This document shows positions 8,607-20,195 of a stretch of DNA of 64,000 bases, piece after piece (within the stretch, counting starts at the first letter, position 1; each line of letters begins with the position of its first letter). A program made the position numbers and the translations under genes. The stretch is taken from contig NZ_FNVT01000004.1 of NCBI RefSeq assembly GCF_900108335.1, positions 124,001-188,000 of the forward strand. Reading direction: 5' to 3'. The DNA is from Nonomuraea solani. GTDB taxonomy: Bacteria > Actinomycetota > Actinomycetes > Streptosporangiales > Streptosporangiaceae. Below the pieces are notes generated by a model, which was not told the origin of the DNA, did not search any database, and saw nothing but the letters and a program-made list of their open reading frames with translations.

Positions 8607-10199
8607 TTATCTAATGAACAGGCTGCTAGCAGCGTCGTTGGCAACACCGAGCACGGGCTCCGGATAGAGCCCCACCCCTACGGTAACCAGCAGCGAAACG
8701 GCGATGACGGCCACGGTCCCCAAACTGGGCACCGCGATCGCCGGGCCGTCGGCCGCGGGTTCGCTGAAGAACATCAGCACGATCACGCGGACGTAGAAGA
8801 ACGCCGCGACGGCGGAGGCCACCACGCCCACGACGACCAGGCCGGCCATCCAGCCGCCCATGGAGTCGCCGGGCTGCGTGCCGCTGTTCAGGGCGGCCGC
8901 GAAGATGGCGTACTTGCCGAAGAAGCCGCTCGTCAGCGGGATGCCCGCGAAGGCCAGCAGGAAGAAGGCGAACACGCCGGCCAGCACCGGAGCGCGCTTG
9001 CCGAGCCCGGCCCAGCGCGACAGGTGCCCCGCCTCGCCGCCCGGGTCGCGTACCAGCGTGACCACCGCGAACGCGCCCACCGTGGTGATGCCGTAGACCG
9101 CCAGGTAGAACAGGATCGCCTTGAGCGAGACGGCGTTCTGCTGGCCGCTGCCGAACGTGGCCATCACGCCGACGAGCAGGAAGCCCGCGTGCGCGATGGA
9201 CGAGTACGCCAGCATCCGCTTGATCTCGGTCTGCGTGATCGCCAGGATCGAGCCGACGACCATCGTCAGGGCGGCGACGCCCCAGATGATCGGCCGCCAG
9301 TTCCAGTCGAGGTTCCCCAGACCCACCCAGAACACCCGCAGCACGGCGCCCACGGCCGCGACGAGCGTGCCGGAGGCCATCAGAGCGGTGATCGGGGTCG
9401 GCGCGCCCTGGTAGACGTCGGGCTTCCAGGCCTGGAACGGCGCCGCGCCGATCTTGAACAGCAGGCCGACGGCCAGCAGCGCGAACCCGATCATGAGCAG
9501 CGGGTCGAGCCCGCCGCCCACGGACATGGCCTGGTTGATCCCCGGCAGCGAGACGGTGCCCGCGAAGCCGTAGATCATCGCGGTGCCGTACAGGAAGAAC
9601 GCCGAGGAGAAGGCGCCGAGCAGGAAGTACTTCATCGACGCCTCCTGCGACAGCAGGCGGCGCCGGCGGGCCAGGCCGCACAGCAGGTAGAGCGGCAGCG
9701 ACATGACCTCAAGGGCCACGAACATCATCAGCAGGTCGTGCGAGGCCGGGAACAGCAGCATGCCGCCCACGGCGAACAGGACCAGCGGGTAGACCTCGGT
9801 GTGGCCGGTGCCGTTGTCGTCGGCCTCGGCCTCCTCCTCGTCGGCGCTGCCCGGCACGGCCGCGGCGGAGGCCACGAAGTGCCCCTCGTCGTTGATCAGC
9901 AGCACACAGACGAACGACAGGATGAGGATGATGCCCCAGATGAACAGCGAGGGGCCGTCCACCGCGACCGCGCCCATGGCGGAGGCCGTGGTGGACACCT
10001 GGCCGCGTACGGTCTGCACGAGGACCAGCGCGAACGCGCCGGCCAGGCTCAGCAGGGTCAGCGGCACATGGAAGGACTTGCGCAGGTAGCGCGGTGCGAA
10101 CGCCTCGATGAGCACACCGATGATGGCCGCGCCGAAGATGACCAGCAGCGGCGCCAGAGTGCCGTACTCGATCGTCGGCGCTGGGATGGTCGAGTTCAC
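8607..10199 (-). CDS. nuoN: NADH-quinone oxidoreductase subunit N
   Basis: This 530-aa antiporter-like subunit of the complex I membrane arm has about 14 transmembrane helices. The Proton_antipo_M core is visible (KIGAAPFQAWKPDVYQGAPTPITALMASG, then TQTEIKRMLAYSSIAHAGFLLVG), with the proton-channel lysines typical of the family. An acidic loop (PGSADEEEAEADDNGTGH) between early helices is unusual and probably faces the cytoplasm. The GTG start overlaps the nuoM stop by 4 nt. Confidence 0.96.
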   Translation of the reverse strand: MNSTIPAPTIEYGTLAPLLVIFGAAIIGVLIEAFAPRYLRKSFHVPLTLLSLAGAFALVLVQTVRGQVSTTASAMGAVAVDGPSLFIWGIILILSFVCVLLINDEGHFVASAAAVPGSADEEEAEADDNGTGHTEVYPLVLFAVGGMLLFPASHDLLMMFVALEVMSLPLYLLCGLARRRRLLSQEASMKYFLLGAFSSAFFLYGTAMIYGFAGTVSLPGINQAMSVGGGLDPLLMIGFALLAVGLLFKIGAAPFQAWKPDVYQGAPTPITALMASGTLVAAVGAVLRVFWVGLGNLDWNWRPIIWGVAALTMVVGSILAITQTEIKRMLAYSSIAHAGFLLVGVMATFGSGQQNAVSLKAILFYLAVYGITTVGAFAVVTLVRDPGGEAGHLSRWAGLGKRAPVLAGVFAFFLLAFAGIPLTSGFFGKYAIFAAALNSGTQPGDSMGGWMAGLVVVGVVASAVAAFFYVRVIVLMFFSEPAADGPAIAVPSLGTVAVIAVSLLVTVGVGLYPEPVLGVANDAASSLFIR

Positions 10200-11755
10200 T
10201 GACCTGTCCCCTTCTCAGCGATGGTGGAGATGGGTACCTTCACGTTGGTCAGCGTCTGCTGCACCGAAGGATTGATCACGTCGAGCAGCGGCTTCGGGAA
10301 GAAGCCGAATCCGATGATCAGGGCCACCAGCGGCGCCAGCACCCAGATCTCGCGAGCGTTCAGGTCCTTGAAGGACTTGACCGGCTCGGCCGTCGGGCCG
10401 TTCAGGGCGCGCTGGATCATCCACAGGATGTAGACGGCCGCGAGGATCACGGCCACCGCGGAGATGATCGCGGCCACCGTCAGCGCGCCGGAGCCGTGGG
10501 CCTGGCTGGAGTACGTGCCGATCATGACCATGAACTCGCTGACGAAGGACGACAGCCCCGGCAGCGACAGACCGGCCAGACCGGCGATCAGGAAGAAGCC
10601 CGCCAGCATCGGCGCGACGCTCTGCACGCCTCCGTAGTCGCCGATGAACGGCGAGCCGCGCCTGGCGATCAGGAACCCGGCGGCCAGGAACAGCGCGCCA
10701 GTGGCGAAGCCGTGGTTGACCATGTAGAGGGCCGCGCCGGACGACGCGACGTCCGACATGGCGAACACGCCGAGCACGATGAAGCCGAAGTGCGAGATCG
10801 ACGTGTACGCGATGAGGCGCTTCATGTCGGTCTGCCCGATGGCCACGATGGCGCCGTAGATGATGCTGATGACCGCCAGGACGACGATCGGCATCGTGAA
10901 CGCCTTGGCCGCGTCGGGGAACAGCTCCAGGCAGAAGCGCAGCATCCCGAAGGTGCCGACCTTGTCCAGCACGCCCACCAGCAGCACCGCGGCGCCGGCC
11001 GGGGCCTGCGCGGCCGCGTCGGGCAGCCAGGTGTGCACCGGCCACAGCGGCGCCTTGATCGCGAAGGCGATGAAGAAGCCGCCGAACAGCCACTTCTGCA
11101 TGGCCGGGTCCTGGATGACCCCGATCAGCTCGGGGAACATGAACGTCTTGCTGCCGCCGACCACGTAGAGCCCGATGACCGCGACCAGCATGAGCAGGCC
11201 GCCGAACAGGGAGTACAGCAGGAACTTGACGGCCGCGTAGGACCGCTGGGCGCCGCCGTAGGACCCGATCATGAAGTACATCGGGATCAGCATGGCTTCG
11301 AAGAACACGTAGAACAGGAAGATGTCGGTCGCCGCGAAGACGCCGATCATCATCGTTTCGAGCACGAGCAGCAGCGAGAAGTACGTCTTGACCGACCGCT
11401 TGGGCGCGATCACCGTGCCGTCGGCGGTCTTGACGCCGTCGGCGTCGTTCCAGGAGGCCAGCACCACGATCGGCACCAGCACCACGGACAGCGCGATGAG
11501 CACGAGCGCGACGCCGTCCACGCCGACCCCGAACTTCACGCCGAAGCTCGGGATCCAGTCGTACTCGGCCTTGAACTGGAAGCGCTCGCCGGCCGGCTTG
11601 AACCCGGCGGCCATGACGCCCGTCAGGACCAGCACCAGCAGCGAGACCAGCAGGGTGACCTGCTTGGCCAGCTTGTCACTGCCCTTGGGAAGCAGGGCCA
11701 CCACGATGGCGCCCACCACGGGCACCGCCATGAGTATCGGAAGCCAGGGTGACAT
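10196..11755 (-). CDS. nuoM: NADH-quinone oxidoreductase subunit M
   Basis: This 519-aa membrane-arm subunit is homologous to Mrp antiporters and forms one of the proton channels of complex I. It shows FKAEYDWIPSFGVKFGVGVDGVALVLI and the core KAPLWPVHTWLPDAAAQAPAGAAVLLVGVLDKVGTFGMLR. I take the ATG at 11755 as start because it overlaps the nuoL TGA by one base. A longer frame to 11950 only reads through nuoL out of frame and gives arginine-rich non-protein sequence. Confidence 0.96.
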   Translation of the reverse strand: MSPWLPILMAVPVVGAIVVALLPKGSDKLAKQVTLLVSLLVLVLTGVMAAGFKPAGERFQFKAEYDWIPSFGVKFGVGVDGVALVLIALSVVLVPIVVLASWNDADGVKTADGTVIAPKRSVKTYFSLLLVLETMMIGVFAATDIFLFYVFFEAMLIPMYFMIGSYGGAQRSYAAVKFLLYSLFGGLLMLVAVIGLYVVGGSKTFMFPELIGVIQDPAMQKWLFGGFFIAFAIKAPLWPVHTWLPDAAAQAPAGAAVLLVGVLDKVGTFGMLRFCLELFPDAAKAFTMPIVVLAVISIIYGAIVAIGQTDMKRLIAYTSISHFGFIVLGVFAMSDVASSGAALYMVNHGFATGALFLAAGFLIARRGSPFIGDYGGVQSVAPMLAGFFLIAGLAGLSLPGLSSFVSEFMVMIGTYSSQAHGSGALTVAAIISAVAVILAAVYILWMIQRALNGPTAEPVKSFKDLNAREIWVLAPLVALIIGFGFFPKPLLDVINPSVQQTLTNVKVPISTIAEKGTGQ

Positions 11756-13662
11756 CAGATGTTCCCAACGAGGAGCAGGGCGCCGGTCAGCAGGGCGGCA
11801 CCGATCAGGATGGACAGCGCGTACGTTCTGGCGAAGCCCGTCTGGATCCGCCGAAGGCGCCCGGAGCTGCCGCCGATGCCCGCCGCCAGGCCGTTGACCA
11901 GCCCGTCGATGCCACGGTTGTCGAAGAACACCGCGATGCGGGTCAGCCACTGGCCGGGGCGCATGAAAAGCGACTCGTTGAGCGCGTCACCGTACAGGTC
12001 GCGCCGGGCGAACGTGGTGACGAAGGAGCCGCGCGGCTGCACCGCGGGCACCTCGGCCTGGCCGTAGCGCATCCAGGCGAAGCCGGCGCCCACCGCGACG
12101 ATCGCGAGCGTGGCGAGGCCGGGGACGCTGAACGGGTGGAACCCGGGCATTTCCTCCGGCCGGCCGACGGCCGGAGCCAGGAAGAGCAGCAGCCGGTTGC
12201 TGAGCACCAGGTAGGCGCCCAGGCCGAGCGCGCCGAGCGACAGGATCATCAGCGGCACCGTCATGACCAGCGGCGACTCGTGCGGGTGGGCGTCCTCGGC
12301 CCAGCGCGGCTTGCCGAAGAAGGTCATGAAGACCATCCGCGACATGTAGAAGCCGGTCAGACCGGCGCCCAGCACGGCCAGCCACCCGAGCACCTGGTTG
12401 TGCTCCATGGCGGTCTCGATGATGCCGTCCTTGGTGAAGTAGCCGGACAGCAGCGGGAACCCGATGATCGCCAGGTAGCCGATGAAGAAGGTGATGAAGG
12501 TGATCGGCATGTGCTTGCGCAGGCCACCGTACTTGCGCATGTTCACTTCGTCGTTCATGCCGTGCATCACGGAGCCGGCGCCAAGGAACATGTCGGCCTT
12601 GAAGAAGCCATGCGTGATCAGGTGACCGATCGCGAAGGCGTACCCGACGGGACCGAGGCCCGCGCCGAGCATCATGTAGCCGATCTGCGACATCGTCGAA
12701 CCGGCCAGGCCCTTCTTGATGTCGTCCTTCGCGCAACCGATGATCGCACCGGCGAGCAGCGTGGCCGCGCCGACGATCGAGACGGCGAGCGCCGCGCCCG
12801 AGCCCTCGGGGAAGAAGAACGCGCCCGAGCGGACCACCAGGTAGACACCGGCGGTGACCATCGTCGCCGCGTGGATCAGGGCCGAGACCGGGGTCGGGCC
12901 CTCCATCGCGTCGAGAAGCCAGGACTGCAGCGGGAGCTGCGCCGACTTGCCGCAGGCGCCGAGGAGCAGCAGCAGGCCGATGGCGAGCATCGTGCCGTTC
13001 GCCTGGCCCGGCGTGATCGCCGCGCCCAGCTCCTTGAAGGTCAGCGTGCCGAACGTGGTCCAGATGATGAACATGCCGACGAGCAGGCCGAAGTCACCGA
13101 CGCGGTTGACGATGAACGCCTTCTTCGCCGCGACCGCCGCCGACGGCTTGAACTGCCAGAACCCGATCAGCAGGTACGAGGCCAGGCCGACGCCCTCCCA
13201 GCCGATGAACAGGCCCACGTAGTTGTCGGCCAGCACCAGCAGGAGCATCGCGGCCACGAACAGGTTCAGATAGGCGAAGAACCTGCGCCGGTGCTCGTCA
13301 TGCGACATGTAGCCGATCGAGTAGATGTGGATCAGCGATCCCACACCGGTGATCAACAGCGCGAAACTGATCGACAGGGGGTCGATGAGGAGCCCCATGT
13401 CGACCATGCCGGGAATGAACTCATAGAGATGAACGGCCCGCCGGCGCTCCTCCTCTCCGAACCCGATCAGCTCGAAGAACGCCAGCACCGCCACGACGAA
13501 CGAGGCGAGCGACATGGCCACGCCCAGCAGATGGCCCCAGCGGTTCGTGATCCGGCCGAACGCCAGCAGGATGAACGCCCCCACCAAGGGGAAGACGATC
13601 ATCAGCCAGGCGTTGCCGATCAGTCCGCCGGTGTGCTGGAAGATCTCAACAGGAGATTCCAC
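11755..13662 (-). CDS. nuoL: NADH-quinone oxidoreductase subunit L
   Basis: This 635-aa protein is the largest antiporter-like subunit, at the distal end of the membrane arm with the long lateral helix. Recognisable stretches are [76 protein letters not shown] and [17 protein letters not shown] repeats. It begins at a GTG (13662) 9 bp after nuoK and is translationally coupled to nuoM through a TGATG overlap. Confidence 0.96.
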   Translation of the reverse strand: MESPVEIFQHTGGLIGNAWLMIVFPLVGAFILLAFGRITNRWGHLLGVAMSLASFVVAVLAFFELIGFGEEERRRAVHLYEFIPGMVDMGLLIDPLSISFALLITGVGSLIHIYSIGYMSHDEHRRRFFAYLNLFVAAMLLLVLADNYVGLFIGWEGVGLASYLLIGFWQFKPSAAVAAKKAFIVNRVGDFGLLVGMFIIWTTFGTLTFKELGAAITPGQANGTMLAIGLLLLLGACGKSAQLPLQSWLLDAMEGPTPVSALIHAATMVTAGVYLVVRSGAFFFPEGSGAALAVSIVGAATLLAGAIIGCAKDDIKKGLAGSTMSQIGYMMLGAGLGPVGYAFAIGHLITHGFFKADMFLGAGSVMHGMNDEVNMRKYGGLRKHMPITFITFFIGYLAIIGFPLLSGYFTKDGIIETAMEHNQVLGWLAVLGAGLTGFYMSRMVFMTFFGKPRWAEDAHPHESPLVMTVPLMILSLGALGLGAYLVLSNRLLLFLAPAVGRPEEMPGFHPFSVPGLATLAIVAVGAGFAWMRYGQAEVPAVQPRGSFVTTFARRDLYGDALNESLFMRPGQWLTRIAVFFDNRGIDGLVNGLAAGIGGSSGRLRRIQTGFARTYALSILIGAALLTGALLLVGNI

Positions 13663-13671
13663 CAGTCACCT

Positions 13672-13968
13672 CTAATACTTCAGCAGGTTCGCGTCGTCGA
13701 CAGACGCGGACCTGCGGGTTCGGAAGATCGTCACGATGATGGCCAGGCCGACGACGACCTCGGCCGCGGCCACCACCATCACGAAGAACGCGATGATCTG
13801 GCCCTCCAGGTTGCCGACCTGCCTGGAGAAGGTCACGAAGGCGAGGTTGCAGGCGTTGAGCATCAGCTCCACGCACATGAACACCACGATCGCGTTACGC
13901 CTGACGAGCACCCCGAGCGCGCCGATGGCGAACAGCAAGCCCGACAGTACGAGGTAGTGCGTGGTCAT
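13672..13968 (-). CDS. nuoK: NADH-quinone oxidoreductase subunit K
   Basis: This 98-aa, three-helix membrane subunit couples the quinone site to the antiporter modules. The buried glutamates in [14 protein letters not shown] and in [13 protein letters not shown] are in place, and the length is normal for the family. The start ATG at 13968 overlaps the nuoJ stop by 4 nt. The C-terminal tail ([16 protein letters not shown]) is short and basic. Confidence 0.96.
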   Translation of the reverse strand: MTTHYLVLSGLLFAIGALGVLVRRNAIVVFMCVELMLNACNLAFVTFSRQVGNLEGQIIAFFVMVVAAAEVVVGLAIIVTIFRTRRSASVDDANLLKY

Positions 13969-14738
13969 TTCGTCACCTCGTTCTCGGAGTCGGCCTCGGC
14001 GGTGTGCTTGATGGCCTCGGCGAGCTTGGGATCCTCGGGCAGGTGACCCTGCTCGACGTCGTAGCGCGCGATGTAGCGGTTGACCGAGGCCTCCGCGACC
14101 GACCCGTCGGGCAGCAGCGCCGGCATGTCGATGGCGTTGTTCCTGGCGTACGTGCCGGGGCCCGGCAGCGGCGACGGGCGGTCACCGAGGAACCGGGCGC
14201 GGGACAGGTCCTTCTGCGTGACCTTGTCCGTGAGCTTCTCGCGGTGCGCCAGCACCATCGCGCCGAGCGCGGCGGTGATCAGCAGCGCCGAGGTGATCTC
14301 GAACGCGAACACGTACTTGGTGAACAGCAGCAGCGCGATCGAGCGGATGTAGCCGCCCTGCGCCGTGGCCTGCGCCAGGCCCGTCTGGCTCGCGAAGACC
14401 GCGTTGCCGACGGCCAGGACGATCAGCGCCAGGAACCCGATGCCGGCGATGACGGCCCAGAAGCGCTGGCCCTTCAGCGTCTCGACGAAGGAGTCGGAGG
14501 AGTCAACGCCCACGAGCATCAGCACGAACAGGAACAGCATCATGATCGCGCCGGTGTAGACGATGATCTGCACCGCGGCCAGGAAGGGCGCGTCCTGCAC
14601 GGCGTAGAGGACCGCCAGGCAGAGCATCACGGTGCCGAGCATCAGCGCGGAGTACACGGCCTTGCGGCTGAAGACCATGCCGAGCGCGGCGCCGACGGAA
14701 ACGACGGCGAGCACCCAGAACGTGATGGTCTCACCCAT
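13965..14738 (-). CDS. nuoJ: NADH-quinone oxidoreductase subunit J
   Basis: This 257-aa protein has five transmembrane helices in its first ~165 residues ([32 protein letters not shown]... and [24 protein letters not shown]). They are followed by a long hydrophilic tail (about 80 residues, ending in SENEVTK) typical of actinobacterial NuoJ. The ATG at 14738 is chosen over a longer frame to 14777, whose extra 13 residues read back into nuoI. It overlaps nuoI by 8 nt and nuoK by 4 nt. Confidence 0.95.
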   Translation of the reverse strand: MGETITFWVLAVVSVGAALGMVFSRKAVYSALMLGTVMLCLAVLYAVQDAPFLAAVQIIVYTGAIMMLFLFVLMLVGVDSSDSFVETLKGQRFWAVIAGIGFLALIVLAVGNAVFASQTGLAQATAQGGYIRSIALLLFTKYVFAFEITSALLITAALGAMVLAHREKLTDKVTQKDLSRARFLGDRPSPLPGPGTYARNNAIDMPALLPDGSVAEASVNRYIARYDVEQGHLPEDPKLAEAIKHTAEADSENEVTK

Positions 14739-15246
14739 TGGTCCGCCCCAGCCGGTAGTAGTCCTCTTCGGTCTCACCGAGCCGCATCGCGTGCGGCGGC
14801 TGCTCCATGCCCTGGGTCAGGGGCGCGAGGAGCATCTCCTTGGTGAAGATGAGGCTCTCGCGGTTGGTGTCGGCGAGCTCGTACTCGTTGGTCATGGTGA
14901 GCGCCCGGGTCGGGCACGCCTCGATGCACAGCCCGCACAGGATGCAGCGCAGGTAGTTGATCTGGTACGTGCGCCCGTAGCGCTCACCCGGCGAGAAGCG
15001 CTCCTCGTCGGTATTGTCCGCGCCCTCGACGTAGATCGCGTCGGCCGGACACGCCCAGGCGCACAGTTCGCACCCGACGCACTTCTCCAGCCCGTCAGGC
15101 CAGCGGTTGAGCTGGTGACGCCCGTGGAAGCGCGGAGCCGTCGGCTTCTTCTCCTCCGGGTAGTTCGTCGTGACGGGCTTCTTGAACATCGTGTGGAAGG
15201 TGACCCCGAAGCCCTTGACGGGGTTCAGCCAATCAGTTAGTCCCAC
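14731..15246 (-). CDS. nuoI: NADH-quinone oxidoreductase subunit I (8Fe ferredoxin)
   Basis: This 171-aa peripheral subunit carries two [4Fe-4S] clusters (N6a/N6b) that pass electrons towards NuoB. The two ligating motifs are [16 protein letters not shown] and [16 protein letters not shown]. The N-terminal amphipathic part ([22 protein letters not shown]) anchors it to the membrane arm. The GTG start at 15246 overlaps the end of nuoH by 14 nt. Confidence 0.97.
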   Translation of the reverse strand: MGLTDWLNPVKGFGVTFHTMFKKPVTTNYPEEKKPTAPRFHGRHQLNRWPDGLEKCVGCELCAWACPADAIYVEGADNTDEERFSPGERYGRTYQINYLRCILCGLCIEACPTRALTMTNEYELADTNRESLIFTKEMLLAPLTQGMEQPPHAMRLGETEEDYYRLGRTNG

Positions 15247-16537
15247 TGGGAATCTCCTTGCGCTGCACCCCGTGGTAGTGCGGCAGGTCGAGCGGCGGCA
15301 CAGGGAAGCCGCCGGCCGTCGGTTCTTCGGACAGTTCCTCGAACTCGGCCTCCACCTGTGCCTTCCTGGCCTCCTTGCGGCGCTGGTTGACGGTGTCGAA
15401 CCGCATCCAGATGGCCAGGGCGGCGATCACCACGATCACACCGAGCCCGATGCCGAGCATCTTGTTGTCGTCGTTGACCACCACGTTGCGCACGGCCGCG
15501 ACGAGCATGATCCAGGCCAGGTTGACCGGGATCAGCACCTTCCAGCCGAGCGACATGAGCTGGTCGTAACGCACGCGAGGCAGCGAGGCGCGCACCCAGA
15601 TGATGAAGCTGAAGGTCAGGATGAACTTGACGAGGAACCACAGCACCGGCCACCAGCCCGTGTTCGCGGCCTCCCAGAAGTAGGAGATCGGGAACGGCGC
15701 CCGCCAGCCGCCCAGGAACAACGTGACGGCGATGCCGGTCGCGGTGAAGGTGTGCAGGTATTCGCCCATCATGATCAGGGCGAACTTCAGCGACGAGGAG
15801 TATTCGGTCTGGAAGCCGCCGACCAGCTCGCCCTCACCCTCGGGCAGGTCGAACGGGATGCGCGCGGCCTCGCCGAACATGCAGATCACGTAGACCACGA
15901 AGGACGGGATGAGCAGCACCGCGAACCAGGTCTGCTCTTGCGCCTTGACGATCTCCGAAGTGGACAGCGTGCCGGCGAACAGGAAGATGGCCACGAACGA
16001 CAGGCCCATGGCGATCTCGTACGAGACCACCTGCGCCGCCGACCGCAGACCACCGAGCAGCGCGTACGGCGACCGCGACGACCACCCGGCCAGCACCACG
16101 CCATAGACCGACACCGCGCCCATGGCCAGCATGAACAGCACCGCCACCGGCAGGTCGACCAACTGCAGCGGCGTCTGCACGCCGAACAGGTTGACCATCG
16201 GCGCGAACGGCACGATCGAGAAGGCCAGGAACGCCGGCACCACCATGATCACGGGCGCCAGCAGGTAGAGCATCTTGTCCACGGTCCGCGGGAAGAGGTC
16301 CTCCTTCAGGCCCATCTTGATGCCGTCGGCGACCGACTGCAGGAGGCCGAACTTACCGGCCCGGTTGGGCCCGTAGCGGTTCTGCATCCGCGAGATCAGC
16401 TTGCGCTCGAACCAGACGCCGAACAGGATGCCCAGCATCAGGAAGGCGAAGAGCATCACGGCCTTGATGATGGTGATCCACAGCGGGTCCTTGCCGAAGT
16501 CGGCGAGGGTGGGATCGGCCGCGAGAACGTGAATCAT
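15233..16537 (-). CDS. nuoH: NADH-quinone oxidoreductase subunit H
   Basis: This 434-aa, eight-helix subunit forms the quinone-binding cavity at the junction of the two arms. It shows the conserved [42 protein letters not shown] and [20 protein letters not shown] segments. The C-terminal ~60 residues ([23 protein letters not shown]...) are a charged extension found in actinobacterial versions. The ATG overlaps the nuoG stop by 4 nt. Confidence 0.97.
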   Translation of the reverse strand: MIHVLAADPTLADFGKDPLWITIIKAVMLFAFLMLGILFGVWFERKLISRMQNRYGPNRAGKFGLLQSVADGIKMGLKEDLFPRTVDKMLYLLAPVIMVVPAFLAFSIVPFAPMVNLFGVQTPLQLVDLPVAVLFMLAMGAVSVYGVVLAGWSSRSPYALLGGLRSAAQVVSYEIAMGLSFVAIFLFAGTLSTSEIVKAQEQTWFAVLLIPSFVVYVICMFGEAARIPFDLPEGEGELVGGFQTEYSSSLKFALIMMGEYLHTFTATGIAVTLFLGGWRAPFPISYFWEAANTGWWPVLWFLVKFILTFSFIIWVRASLPRVRYDQLMSLGWKVLIPVNLAWIMLVAAVRNVVVNDDNKMLGIGLGVIVVIAALAIWMRFDTVNQRRKEARKAQVEAEFEELSEEPTAGGFPVPPLDLPHYHGVQRKEIPSGTN

Positions 16538-18909
16538 GAGGCGCTCCCGATGGTGACGATGTCGCCGGCCACCGCGCGCAGGTCACGGGTGACCGTGCAG
16601 CCGCCGGAGTTCGCCGGCACCCAGACCACGCGGTCCGGCAGGTCGGCGACGCGCACCGGCAGGGTGACGTTGCCGCCCACGACGAGCTTGTCGCCGTCGG
16701 CCACGCCCAGCTCGGCCGCGGTGCTCTCGGAGACGAGGGCTTCGGCGGGGCGGGCGGTGCCCGCGAGGTACGGCTCGCCGTCCTGCAGCCTGCCGTCGTC
16801 GAGAAGCTGGTGCCAGGTCGCCAGCAGGGCCTGGCCCGACTCCGGCACCTCCTGGGTGCGGGTCAGGGCGTTGGGCGCGCTGACGCGGCTGCCGCGCCAG
16901 GAGCCCAGCCCGGACAGCTCGCGCCGGGCGGCCTTGGCGTCCGGCAGGCCCAGGTGGACGTCCATCCGGTCGGCCAGGCTGCCGATGACGGCGAGGTCGC
17001 TCTGCAGCCCGGGCACCTTCAGCGGCGCCTCGAACGAGCGGCCCCTGCCCTCCCAGTTGACGAACGTGCCGCCCTTCTCCTGTACGGAGGCGACGGGCAG
17101 GACCACGTCGGCGCGGTCGGTGACGGCGCTGGCGCGGATCTCCAGGCTGACGATGAACGGCGTGTGCTCAAGGGCGTCGAGCGCCGCCGCCGGGTCGGCC
17201 AGGTCGTAAGGGTCGACGCCGGCCACGACCAGCGCCTCCAACTCGCCGTCGCGGGCGGCGGCGAGGATGCCGGCGGTGTCCCGGCCCGGCGTGGCGGGCA
17301 GCGAGGCCACGTTCCACGCCCTGGCGACCTCGGCCCTGGCGCTCTCGTCGTCGACCGGGCGGCCGATCGGCAGCAGGTTGGGCAGCGCGCCGGCCTCGAT
17401 CGCGCCGCGCTCACCGGCCCGGCGCGGGATCCAGGCGATCCTGGCGTCGGAGGCGGCAGCGAGGCGGACCAGCGCGGACAGCGCGCCGGGGACGGTCGCC
17501 AGGCGCTCGCCGGCGAGCACGATCGTGCCCGCGGCCAGCGTGCCGACCAGGTCGCCGACCGCGTCGGCCTCGGAGCCCGGCGCGGTACGGATGAGCGTGC
17601 CGCCCATCTTCGCCAGCCCGGCGGAGGCGAACGGCGCGATCGCGCTGACCTTGAGGCCCTTCTTCATCCACGCCTTGCGCAGGCGCAGGAAGACGATCGG
17701 CGACTCCTCCTCGGGCTCGAACCCGACGAGCAGCACGTGCGGGGCGTTCTCAAGGTCGGTGTAGCTGATCTCGATGCCCTTGCCGGCCACCGCGTGCGCC
17801 AGGAACTGCGCCTCCTCGGCGGAGTGCGGCCTGGCGCGGAAGTCGACGTCGTTCGAGCCGAGCGCGAGCCGGGCGAACTTGGCGTAGGCGTAGGAGTCCT
17901 CGACCGTGCCCCGGCCGCCGACCAGCACACCGGCCTTGCCGCGGGCCTTGGCCAGGCCCTCGGCGGCCACCATCAGCGCCTCCGGCCACGAGGCGGGCAC
18001 GAGCACGCCCTCCTCGTTGCGGACCAGCGGCTGCTTGAGGCGGTCGGGCTGCGTGGCGTAGGCGAACGCCCAGCGGCCCTTGTCGCAGTTCCACTCCTCG
18101 TTCACCTGCGGGTCGTTGCCCGCCAGGCGGCGGGTGACCCGGCCGCGCCGGTGGTCGGTGCGCAGGGCGCAGCCGCCCGCGCAGTGCTCGCACGAGCTCG
18201 GCGTGGACACCAGGTCGAACGGGCGGGCCCGGAACCGGTAGGCGGCTCCGGTGAGCGCGCCCACCGGGCAGATCTGCACCGTGTTGCCGGAGAAGTAGGA
18301 GTTGAACGGCTTGCCTTCGGCCGTACGCACCTGCTCCTTGGCCCCGCGCTCGAAGAACTCGATGAGCGGGTCGCCAGCGATCTGGTCGGAGAAGCGGATG
18401 CAGCGCGCGCACTGGACGCAGCGCTCGCGGTCGAGCAGCACCTGCGTGGACAGCGGCAGCGGCTTGGGGAAGGTCCGCTTCTGCTCCTGGAACCGGGACT
18501 CGCCCTGGCCGTTGGACATGGCCTGGTTCTGCAGGGGGCACTCGCCGCCCTTGTCACAGACCGGGCAGTCCAGCGGGTGGTTCATGAGCAGCAGCTCCAT
18601 GGCCCCGCGCTGCGCCTTCTCGGCGACCGGCGAGGTGAGCTGGGTCTGCACGACCATGCCCTCGGCGACCTCGATCGCGCACGACGGCTGCGGCTTGGGG
18701 AAGCCGCGGCCGTTGCCCGCGTCGGGGATGTCGACCAGGCACTGGCGGCAGTTGGCCGCCGGGTCGAGCAGCGGGTGGTCACAGAACCTGGGGATCTGGA
18801 TGCCCAGCAGCTCGGCGGCCCTGATGATCAACGTGCCCTTGGGGACACTGACCTGGAACCCGTCGATGCTGAGGGTCACCAGGTTCACTTCTGTCTCTAC
18901 GACGGTCAC
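16534..18909 (-). CDS. nuoG: NADH-quinone oxidoreductase subunit G
   Basis: This 791-aa iron-sulfur subunit of the N module has an N-terminal [2Fe-2S] ferredoxin domain ([21 protein letters not shown]). This is followed by the His-Cys3 cluster region ([17 protein letters not shown]), a ferredoxin-like part ([16 protein letters not shown]) and an extra cluster motif ([17 protein letters not shown]) leading into a molybdopterin-oxidoreductase-like domain that no longer binds cofactor. The GTG start at 18909 overlaps nuoF by 4 nt. Confidence 0.96.
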   Translation of the reverse strand: MTVVETEVNLVTLSIDGFQVSVPKGTLIIRAAELLGIQIPRFCDHPLLDPAANCRQCLVDIPDAGNGRGFPKPQPSCAIEVAEGMVVQTQLTSPVAEKAQRGAMELLLMNHPLDCPVCDKGGECPLQNQAMSNGQGESRFQEQKRTFPKPLPLSTQVLLDRERCVQCARCIRFSDQIAGDPLIEFFERGAKEQVRTAEGKPFNSYFSGNTVQICPVGALTGAAYRFRARPFDLVSTPSSCEHCAGGCALRTDHRRGRVTRRLAGNDPQVNEEWNCDKGRWAFAYATQPDRLKQPLVRNEEGVLVPASWPEALMVAAEGLAKARGKAGVLVGGRGTVEDSYAYAKFARLALGSNDVDFRARPHSAEEAQFLAHAVAGKGIEISYTDLENAPHVLLVGFEPEEESPIVFLRLRKAWMKKGLKVSAIAPFASAGLAKMGGTLIRTAPGSEADAVGDLVGTLAAGTIVLAGERLATVPGALSALVRLAAASDARIAWIPRRAGERGAIEAGALPNLLPIGRPVDDESARAEVARAWNVASLPATPGRDTAGILAAARDGELEALVVAGVDPYDLADPAAALDALEHTPFIVSLEIRASAVTDRADVVLPVASVQEKGGTFVNWEGRGRSFEAPLKVPGLQSDLAVIGSLADRMDVHLGLPDAKAARRELSGLGSWRGSRVSAPNALTRTQEVPESGQALLATWHQLLDDGRLQDGEPYLAGTARPAEALVSESTAAELGVADGDKLVVGGNVTLPVRVADLPDRVVWVPANSGGCTVTRDLRAVAGDIVTIGSAS

Positions 18910-20195
18910 TGCTCACCCCAGAGAGTGGACTTCTTCGGGTCGAACGGACAGCCGCCGATCTCGAAGTGCTTGAGGTACTCCTCGCGGAAGTACTTCACCG
19001 AGGAGTGGATCGGGCTGGTCGCGCCGTCGCCGAGGGCGCAGAACGAGCGGCCCAGGATGTTGTCCGCGATGTCGGTGATCGTGGACAGGTCCTCTTCGGT
19101 CCCCTGGCCCTTCTCCAGGCGCTTGAGCACCTGCTTGAGCCAGTAGGTGCCCTCGCGGCAGGGCGTGCACTTGCCGCAGGACTCGTGGGCGTAGAACTCC
19201 GTCCACCGCAGCACCGTGCGGACCACGCAGGTCGTCTCGTCGAAGATCTGCAGCGCGCGGGTGCCGAGCATGGAGCCCTTGGCGCCGACCGCCTCGAAGT
19301 CGAGCGGCACGTCGAGGTGCTCGTCGGTGAAGATCGGCGTGGAGGAGCCGCCCGGGGTCCAGAACTTGATCTGGTGCCCCTTACGGATGCCGCCCGCCAT
19401 GTCGAGCAGCTCGCGCAGCGTGATGCCGAGCGGGGCTTCGTACTGGCCGGGCCTGGTGACGTGGCCGCTCAGCGAGAAGATGCCGAAGCCCTTGGACTTC
19501 TCGGTGCCCATCCCCGCGAACCAGTCGGCGCCGTTGGAGATGATCGAGGGAACACTGGCGATCGACTCCACGTTGTTCACGACAGTAGGCGAGGCGTAGA
19601 GGCCCGCCACGGCCGGGAACGGGGGCTTGAGCCGCGGTTGACCTCTGAAGCCTTCCAGCGAGTCGAGCAGCGCCGTCTCCTCGCCGCAGATGTACGCGCC
19701 CGCCCCGCTGTGCACGACCAGCTCCAGGTCGTAGCCCGAGCCGAAGATGTCCGTGCCGAGAAAACCCTTCTCGTACGCCTCCCGCACGGCCGCGTGCAGC
19801 CGCCGGATGACGTGCAGCACCTCGCCCCGCACATAGATGAAGGCGTGGTTGGCCCGGATCGCGAACGCGGTGATGATGATGCCCTCGACCAGCGAGTGCG
19901 GGTTGGCCATCATCAGCGGGATGTCCTTGCAGGTCCCCGGCTCCGACTCGTCGGCGTTGACGACGAGATAGTGCGGCTTGCCGTCGCCCTGCGGGATGAA
20001 GCCCCACTTCATGCCGGTCGGGAAGCCGGCGCCGCCGCGGCCGCGCAGGCCCGAGTCCTTGACGGCCTGGATGACGGCGTCGGGGTCCATGCCCAGCGCC
20101 TTCTTGGCCGCCTTGTACTCGCCATAGACGTCGAGCGTGAAGGAGTTGGGCTGGTCCCAGTTCGCGGTCAGAACCGGTGTCAAAGTCGTGCTCAT
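18906..20195 (-). CDS. nuoF: NADH-quinone oxidoreductase subunit F (NADH/FMN binding)
   Basis: This 429-aa subunit oxidises NADH at FMN and passes electrons into the cluster chain. The nucleotide/FMN glycine-rich stretch [17 protein letters not shown] and the N3 cluster motif [14 protein letters not shown] are intact. The ATG at 20195 overlaps the nuoE stop by 4 nt (ATGA). The 45 residues that a longer frame (to 20330) would add are arginine-rich out-of-frame nuoE sequence and are excluded. Confidence 0.97.
   Translation of the reverse strand: MSTTLTPVLTANWDQPNSFTLDVYGEYKAAKKALGMDPDAVIQAVKDSGLRGRGGAGFPTGMKWGFIPQGDGKPHYLVVNADESEPGTCKDIPLMMANPHSLVEGIIITAFAIRANHAFIYVRGEVLHVIRRLHAAVREAYEKGFLGTDIFGSGYDLELVVHSGAGAYICGEETALLDSLEGFRGQPRLKPPFPAVAGLYASPTVVNNVESIASVPSIISNGADWFAGMGTEKSKGFGIFSLSGHVTRPGQYEAPLGITLRELLDMAGGIRKGHQIKFWTPGGSSTPIFTDEHLDVPLDFEAVGAKGSMLGTRALQIFDETTCVVRTVLRWTEFYAHESCGKCTPCREGTYWLKQVLKRLEKGQGTEEDLSTITDIADNILGRSFCALGDGATSPIHSSVKYFREEYLKHFEIGGCPFDPKKSTLWGEQ

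Noticed and set aside
11749..14046. A 765-codon open frame on the plus strand across nuoL, nuoK and nuoJ
   Set aside because: It is an antisense shadow: extreme Gln/Arg/Glu/His content and no motif, while the minus strand encodes conserved subunits.
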